Of a stretch of 64,000 nucleotides of DNA, positions 40,401 to 49,400 are shown one piece after another. The notes under the pieces were generated by a model that made no database searches, was not told the origin of the DNA, and saw only the letters and a program-made list of their open reading frames with translations. The position numbers and the translations under genes were made by a program. The DNA lies in contig OZ022256.1 in NCBI GenBank assembly GCA_963978905.1, positions 59,236,646-59,300,645 on the forward strand, given 5' to 3'. The stretch comes from Trichostrongylus colubriformis. Taxonomy: Eukaryota; Nematoda; Chromadorea; Rhabditida; Trichostrongylidae. Numbering within the stretch: position 1 is the first letter of the stretch; every line of letters starts with the position of its first letter.

Positions 40401-43400
40401 GTGCGAGTGCCAGTGGCAGGGCATGGCAGCCTTCAAGCGAGGCAGTGTGGCATGAGTGGAAGCGCAGACGTGACACAGTCACGCTCAGCCGGCTCCCAAG
40501 GGCAATCGATACGGCGAGTCGTACGGGTGGCGCCGCGAGTGAAACGCCGCGAAGCGATTCGCTGTCATATCTGCACACACTCTAGATCAATAAGGTCTTG
40601 AATGTTCATTACAACTATGAAAATGAAAATTGCAAAATCCACTTCGAAACGAGCTAAGAGGGGTCAAAATTTCAATACATCAGAGAGGTTAACCATGCAA
40701 GCAACAACGGTCTCCATGGCTCAGTGGTAACGCTCTCAGCACTAAAGTTAGTGAACGGAGGTATTGTTTCCTCGATTACACCTTTCGATGAGTCACACCC
40801 AGCAAATGAAGTAGTTGCGAAGGTTTTTTCAAAACAATGAAGGTTTATATTTAAACAATCACTTTCAATTATGTTTGTTAAGTAATTGTCCAAGGAGATA
40901 ATTATTTGTTATAACTATTTAACAATTATTTACTTGTCTTTAACAAAGAGTTAGTTTGGTTTCCGTTTCGCACGGGCCCTTAGACGGAAACCAAACAGAG
41001 AAGAATATTCTTCCTCTGTGCAAGGGAGAAAAACAATAGAAGATGTAAACATATTTATATTTTAATTTGTTTGATAATGGGAATAAACCTCGGCATATCC
41101 ACACCACATTGAGCAGTCACACGCCCATTGAAACATGTAACCAATGGTCAGTGAGTCATCGCAAGCATGTTTGACCCCATCCCCCCCAACCCCTAAGGCC
41201 TCCATCAAACGCGATTTTGTGATTTCGCGATTTTGCGTCGCACTTTCGCATGCGATACTACGACTTTGAGATTGTGCCGCAACTTGGCGTGCAGAGCCGC
41301 TACACCGCGAAATCGCAAAAACGCGAAGTCTAAGGAAGCCTTACTCGCTTCGTAGCAGCGCTTTGTAGTTTTGGTCATCATATTGTAATCAGCATCCGCA
41401 ACTCTATCGTCCCAATTAGGTCTCTTTTCAAAAGTTCCATGGGAAAGAAGTGAAAACTCTTTACTAGTGAATAAAGGTAAAGCGATTGGCACTTGTCCTT
41501 TTCAACATTTATCCTTGTTTTTTTCGTTTTCACTAAATCACAGAAATTGTTCCACTTACTTAACAATCCTTTTTGATTCTTGGTGATAATGATATCGAAT
41601 GTTAATCCATCTCTCAATTAAGAAAAGTTACAGTATTTGGTGAAAGCCCTCATTTATTTGTATTGTATTGTACTGTATTATCAACGAACAAAAGCACAGG
41701 AAGTATTGCTTAGGCCGCTTCCATACTTTGCGCACCGACGCCGTCACGCGCGTGCCTGCGTCACGCGCGTGCCTGCGTCACGCGCGTGCCGGCGTCACGC
41801 GCGTGCCGGCGTCACGCGCGTGACGGCGTCGGTGCGCAAAGTATGGAAGCGGCCTTACACTCGCACGTAAGTTGAGTCGAGCGGTGCAAGTATAAGTATT
41901 GTATAATCTATCATATACCTGTATTAAGTATGTATTATGTATTGTACTATTATTAGTGTATTATTATTATTGTATTATTATTGCATAATTATTTTCGTAA
42001 GTATCAGGTATTGTATTATTTACTTGCATTTTGGATCTCTTTTATGTTTTTGTGAATGCAGATGATCACAGTGAAAGTGAGGTCAGCGACGATCTACGCA
42101 GTTGGTTTATCAGCGCGAATTTTCGGGAAAGTCTTGTTTACTGAGCAATGTGTAACGTTGCGTTTGACTGACGGTTATCAGCACTTTTAGCGGAGACGGA
42201 AAATCATAAAAACTCTAAAATGAAACAATGGCAGCGACACAAGCCATAACAGGGAATGGGAAACTCCCGTACGCACTTTTTTACTTTTCTCGGAAACGAA
42301 CTGCTGTAAACCCGAAAGTATGGATGGCTGAATTAGTGGTGGAAACCTAAATCATACAAAATGATATAACAAGTTCGTTACCCATCGGTGTTGTCAGCGT
42401 CGGCTGATGGAAATCTGATGGCAGCGACATCAGCCATGGTGATCCTTTGCGATGTAGGTGCGTATCGTAACCAACAGTCAGCGAATGCAGCCGTTTGTGA
42501 TATATGATGCAAGTCATTTGAGAGTGGCAACACGTCCGGTGTGAGTTTTAGCCTGAAAGGTGAAATTTCGCAAAGTTCGAGATAAGTCTGGGCCACTATG
42601 CGCGATGACGCCATTCAGGGTGTAGACTGTGCCGCTGAACCGCCAAGGCTGGACGAGAGTTCTAATTACCTAGATATTTACCCAAGGATCTATTGCTCTA
42701 GGTACGTAAGCCAACCAATCTGAGTGTGACGCGATGTGCCTTTGAAACAACTTGAATGTCAACAGGAGCAGCACAATCATACTGGCTGCGGTCCCGAGGT
42801 CCAACGGTTCCAAGAGTCACCAACCTTTTCGAGAAAACCGGCCATGCGACTAGTTCGATCTTCCATTTGTAAGGAGCAGTCTCGGCAAACACTTCTTCAC
42901 TCATGCTGCCCACATAGAGCACCATCAAATCACTTCGCTGGCTAAAACAAGTTTTTTTAATCATCTGATACTGAAGGCTAATCGGGCTCTGAATTCACTG
43001 AACCGAAATCAGAGTCGAGAGGATTTTTCGTTAAATCTGTTCAAGTTCGGATCAGTGCATTGGTTCTCAGAGGAATCGTCCACGGAAATTGGGTTTTTCT
43101 GTTATCCATATATTTGTGTTGTATTGGGTCATTCCATAAGTAGTGTCGTTTTTTTCAAGCATAATTTTTTCCTATGAAGTTACAAGTTTTTGCAACATGT
43201 CATATATCATTCGGAAGACAATTTTCTGCTCTACAGAAATTATTGTTTAGTTTTTCAGGATCCTAGAATGGCGCCGACATTCAGGCTGGCAAAGAGGTAG
43301 GTCCAGCAGTCGAAAATTGGCCAAACCGGCAATCAATTAAAACGCTATATTTTACTTGAGGGAAATTAACCAATCATGTATTCCGTACTTAGCCCCGACC

Positions 43401-46400
43401 TCTCCTGCAAGTTCCACCAGTGAGTTGCTCAAGAAGTCACGTCGCTCTTTTTCCACATTTAGTTTTTCCGCCACAACTCGGTGATTTCAGACAATTTCTT
43501 CGAACAAAGGCAAGAAAATTTTTTCAACTAATCAAGGGATTGAGTGGTGAATTGTTAAGAACAGGTGGTGGGTAGGAGCAGGAAAATACCATTGACCGGA
43601 TTCCTTAACATTCTCATGGAAAAAATAAATCGTGAAAAATGGCCACTGGACCCCTATCACGTGGTATTAGAACTCAATCTGAATCGCAGCCAAAACAAGC
43701 TAGAAAGATGTTTTCGATACAGCAGAAAAAGTTCTCCGAAGTGGTTCATAAAACAACTCTAAGCAAGGAGTTTGAAAGAAAAAATTTCATTTTGAATAAG
43801 TGTGAGTGCTTTCGAAAAAAGATTTTAGAAAAAGAACGACACAACTTCTTGATCAACTAAATACTGGAAATCGTAGAAGAGGTCACGACTAAGTACGCGA
43901 CACATGACTGGTTGATTTTTCTAAAGTGAAATGTAATGTTTCATTTGATTGCCGGTTTGGCCAATTTCTGTCGGCTGGACCTATCTCTTCTCCAGCCTAA
44001 ATGTCTGCCCCATTCTAACAAACTCAGAAACTAAACATGAAATTTTGTAGAGCAGGAAAACCTCTTTCAAATGATATATGACATGCTGCAAAAACCTGTA
44101 ATTTCATAGGACAAATTTATGCTCGAGAGAAAACGACACTACTTATGGAATGACCCAATATTTGCCTAATGCGGGCCAAATGCAAAGTTTCACGCGAAAA
44201 ATGTGATCCGACTAAGATTTAGCACCACAAATTCTTGGCCAGGTGGGCGGGGCCTCCGAGCAAGTGCCCACCCCGCCGTCCGCCGTGGTCAGAGACGCAC
44301 TGTAAGAACAGAAAGTTACGTGAGCACTCCCACTCTCCTTTTCCAATCGCCGCAGACCACGGGACGAGGCTTTTACTCGGAGGCCCGCCCCCCGAGTATT
44401 TGGGGAGCTTCATCTTGGCCAGAGTGGTTTGCATGCGGCTTTTATTAGGCAAATACAGCATAAATATATGGGTAACAAAAGAAACTCATTTTTCCGTGGA
44501 CGATTACTTTAACTCGCGAACCATACAAGATTCAATCTTTTCCTTGCCACCAGGCTGATATGGACTCGTGGCAACTAGATCTGGTATGCAGCTGATCGTC
44601 CCAATGGAAGAAAAGAAACAACAAATAAATGGTCTACTAAAAGCCAATTTTGTCCGTTGAATTTGCCTCCTCAGATCAATCAGGTCCGCATTCCTCGATA
44701 GGATATATCATACAGAGGGTACCAAAAAAGTGATTTTTCAACTTCAGCAAAGGATATATCATACAGAGGGTACCAAAAAAGTGATTTTTTCAACTTCAGC
44801 AAAGGATATATCATACAGAGGGTACCAAAAAAGTGATTTTTTCAACTTCAGCAAAGGATATATCATACAGAGGGTACCAAAAAAGTGATTTTTTCAACTT
44901 CAGCAAATCCTTGCAAGGTATCGTGCACAAAATCCAAGAGCACACCCCATACCATCACTAAACTCCGTGGCAGCTTTCTGCACGAACAGGATCGGGAGCT
45001 TATTCCGATTGTTCCGATTGAACATGATGTGTCACCCCAATACGGCAAAATTCAAGATCTGTATCTGTATTTTGATGAGGGTGAAAGTAGTGAGCCACAG
45101 CTTGCTAAGGTCCGCTCACCTGGGTACCTGAGGAGATTCATATTGAGTGGTGCTCTTAAGTAAGCCGTTTTTTCTAGGCTCTCAAAGTAATTCTTTTCCA
45201 GTAACCAAAAAATACCATTGCCACTAAAAACCCTCCGGAGGGGGTTGGAGGCATGAAAAATGACACTTCGGATAATAGCAGAGTTGAGCAGCAAGGGGTC
45301 TGCGACTTTCATGAACCGGAGGGTCAATCCTCAGGAAACTTTCCCCAGGAGACCTGGCTCCACTGTTTTAAGCGGACCTTTACACCCTAGGTGCTTTGAA
45401 GCCCGACTGCTCCGATTGAAGGATCTGTATTTTGATGAAGGTGAAAGTAGTGAGCCACAGCTTGCTCCTGCTTCTAGTGGGATATTTCAGAAATATTTTG
45501 CTCCAATGCTTTTATCGCTTTCATTTCCCTATGTTTTGTAGACCTGGCGGATGTGAGCCGTAAGCAAAATTACTTTTTTCTGGCACCCCCTGTTCGATTG
45601 GTTTCTGATGAGCCGCATTTTTGTCTAGTGGAGAACACACCTTCAATATCGGTGTCTTAGGCCGTGGTCATACTTTGCGGTGCCGGCGGCAGGGCGTGGC
45701 TGCGTGTCTCTGCGTCTCCGCCTATGCCTCGTTGCCTGCGTTATCTGTGCACGTAATCCGTGCCACTCTGCCTCCCTGCCTGTGAATGCAGCCACGCCCT
45801 GCCGGCACTGAGTATGACCGCGGCCTTACAGAGTTCGTATGCCTGACGCATTCCAATAAAATTATCCCATAACAATTATATTTTTAATCAATCCTGAATT
45901 ATTATTACCTGTAATATTGCAGGAGTGCTCTAAATGTACTGATATCTTCGTACAGAAGAACGTAACTGAGGCAGACCACATCCTTGAGCGGTGGTGAAAG
46001 TGATTGAGGTTCGACCTAGGTATTCAGATATTGTTCACAGAAGCAGCAGAGACGTTGGACCCTTTACAGGGACTTCATGAAGTTTTTTGATGGTTCCCGA
46101 GGAACTGGATTCTTCGAGATCTCGCGATGATCGCGTGACAATTTGCACTCATCGCTGCTAAATCTTTCACGATTCGAGGAGTGTCACACCTATTCAAGGG
46201 TTTTTGGCTAATACACGAGCGGATTCGATCAGGTCTTTCCGTTGTTCTCGAGAAAATAGTGGATGGAAGCGGCCTCTTTATCTTCTCCTCCTTTCTCAAT
46301 CCCACTAATATCCTTTTTTAGCTTCTTAGAGATCTTTTCGCGGCTCATTCGTCCAAAATTTTCTTTGAAAAAGACGGGACCATCGAGGTCGTAGGCGTGA

Positions 46401-49400
46401 GCCTGATTCCCAGTGGTGGAGTTAGTAGAAATGCAGAATTGTGAAATTAGTGGTTCGTCTGAGTGAGGAGGCGAAACGAGCCACTTAAAAAGTATTTTTT
46501 AATCAACCATGTGCTCCAATCTTCTTTGTGTTTTTCACTGGTCAAAAATGGCACAATGCGAATGGACAGAGAAATCATGGATTTTCTAATGTATTTGTGA
46601 AAAAAATATATTGTGAACCCGTGGGGGACTAGAAATGATACGCATAATACGTATTAATCTCAAGGCCACGCCTACTTAAAAGAATCAGCGAAACGGAGAT
46701 TCCACGATTCTACCTATTCACGAAAAATTAAATCGGCATTTCTACAATTCTCTCGATTGGAACGAATCTTGTAGCTTTTTACAATTGCACAATTTCACGT
46801 CTCCACATTATGGAGACTGCCTCACTGACCAAAGAATGAATACCGTTTATATAAACTGGAGTCGCACTTTTCTTCCACCATCTATGAGCGTTTTCACTGA
46901 AGCACTTCGCAAACTCCCAGATGTAATCATAAGGCGATACCAGCCGTTTTATGGCATTGATTAAAGTTTATTGCTCGTAGCGTTGAGAATGACGGTATGT
47001 CTACGACTACTTACACAAGCCTCTACAAAGACGTGGCTACACATTACTTCTACAAAACACATCAGTTAGTTTTAGGAAGGGGTCGGCAACATGAATACGA
47101 GACCGGAAAACTCCCTCACTTTCACTATATCTCCACAAAGTTTCATATTTTATGGTGATATCTGAAAAATCACTTTACACATAGGGCTCAGAAAATTTTC
47201 ATATCGCTAAGTCAGTTAATTACCACAAATTTTTTTTTTTGAAAGTATAGGAGTACACGCTTGTCTATTCACGATTCTGCTTAGAAATAGAATGCTTGGC
47301 GCATCTAGTAAAAGGGCTAAATATCTCCGCAAAGTTTTATATTATATTTTATGGTGATATCCGAAAAATCACTATGCACATGAAGCTAACAGAACTTTCT
47401 ATCGCCAAGTCAGTTAATTACGACAATTTTTTTTCGAATGTATGTGAGCATTGAGACAAACATCCTGCGTGACTTTTTTTTTCTGTGGGCGAAGGCAAGA
47501 ATCGCTTTCATGACGCGATTAAATGTGGTAAGGAAAAACCACCCGCACTTTTTCCGCAAAAATTAAGATCAAACGAAACCTAGGCACTATTTACCCAAAG
47601 CTACCCCACTGCCTCTCCAACCGATGTGGTCGAAGAGGGTGATGTTTGGAAAACTTTTCGATTTGGCTGCAAACTTGTACCCAGGGGTAATTTGACCCGT
47701 AGAACACAAATATGACACTCGTTTGGCGCGAAACTGCTTGGCGCCTGCGCCATAGGCGCCATTTTGGCGCGAGCGCTTATGGCGCAGGCGCCAAGCGATT
47801 TCGCACCAAACAAATGTCATAGTCGTGTTCTACGGGTCGAAATACCCTTTGGGACAAATTCTGAGCGAGTTTGGTGATTCACCCCATTTTGGCGCCGGCG
47901 CCTATGGCGCAGGCGCCAAGCGGTTTCGCACCAAATGAATGTTATATTCGTGCTCTGCGGGTCAAAATACCCCCGAGTAGAAGTTTGCAGCTAAATCGAA
48001 AGGTTTTCTAAAAACCTCCTCTTTGACCTCATCGCTTAAAGAGGCAGTGGGGTAGCTTTGGGTAAATAGTGCCGAAACCTATTATAAAACGGGTAAACCC
48101 TCAATCATAACAGTGAATTGATCAACAATGTCTTTTTCTTTTATACTATTATACTTTCTATTATACTAATATACTAAACGAGAAAACCCTCAATCATAAC
48201 AGTGAATTGATCAACAATGTCTTTTTCTATTATACTATTATACTTTCTATTATACTAATATACTATTATAAAAAGAGAAAACCCTCAATCATACAGTGAA
48301 ATGATCAACAATGTCTTTTTCTCCTCATTTGATTTCAGCTGACGTGGAAAATTCCAGCTTTTTTGGACCTCGATAAGTGCAAAAGTGCAAATTTTTTCCT
48401 ACAAATTACTACTTTACTTCTGAGACCTAAATATAACAAATAATGAAACAATCCAAAGAATGAGATCTTACTGTGGAGCACAAAAAGCTCTTTCAATCAC
48501 ATAAAAAGATTTTTCGAAAGGTGAAGAGAACTAGAATATTCCTCCCGTGATGTACCACCGCGAACTATAGAATCAATCCCAACTGATCTGTTCTGAGACT
48601 GGAAACACGAACGCAGTTCGGACACCCCAAAACCTCGTTTGGCAAAGCAGCAGACGGGTGAATAGACCGTTGTTAATCAACTTATTCCTCAAACATTATA
48701 AAAAAGTGACTATATTGATCGCGTATGTGGTAGCTCATGCATTATTCATCTGCGTCCTTCCTCTGGATTTATATAGTGGAAACACTCGGAGTCCAGGACC
48801 TTACAGAGAGCTTTAATGAAGGGAGTGCAGCTATATGTCTAATTTTCGCGTGGCCACGTGCGAGGAGGGCGCGGAGGATTTCATTGCGTGTTGTTGCGTA
48901 CATTGCGTACACCCTTTTTTTAAGTTCCACGCCCGAACTATTTCTTTCTTGATTTGAATTGTTATCGTGTGATGTTATTGTTTCTTTTACCTTTTGTTTT
49001 ATTATTTTGCTTTTTCAGAGTACAAAAGTTATTGTATTCGGACATTAATGAGATGACCAGCTATTTCTTCAAAGGACCTCCGTGGTACCAGCCCCTAGCG
49101 TCCTGAGCCGAATTTCAAACGATCGCGGCAAGTCCTCCTAATGGCGTCGCGAGTGCGACGCCTCAAAGCGAATTTTCGACATAAGGCTACACACCCATTA
49201 TTAAAAACAACATATTTCTGAGAAAATTGTGAATATTGCTTTCCATGACATGATGTGATCCATCGCTGTTTGTAACGCGTTATTTCAATTGAAACGTGGT
49301 TGTGGTCACTTACCGCCACATGAAAATCATCGATATGCATGGAAACCTGAGTTGGTTCAGTCACTGAATCGCAGATTCCGTAAAAAATGTTGGGAGAAGT

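Noticed and set aside
40711..40790. tRNA gene (CCATGGCTCAGTGGTAACGC A-box)
   Set aside because: No consensus B-box, and the anticodon and acceptor stems do not close; at most a tRNA relic.
43565..43860. Frames in the 1035-bp MITE as a transposase
   Set aside because: They show no catalytic or DNA-binding motif; two overlapping frames of similar length suggest chance.
44701..44907. CRISPR-like array
   Set aside because: Units are contiguous tandem repeats without unique spacers, and the host is a eukaryote.
44885..45163. 92-codon + strand frame
   Set aside because: It begins in the 52-bp tandem repeat and includes a duplicated segment also seen at 45420; no domain is recognisable.
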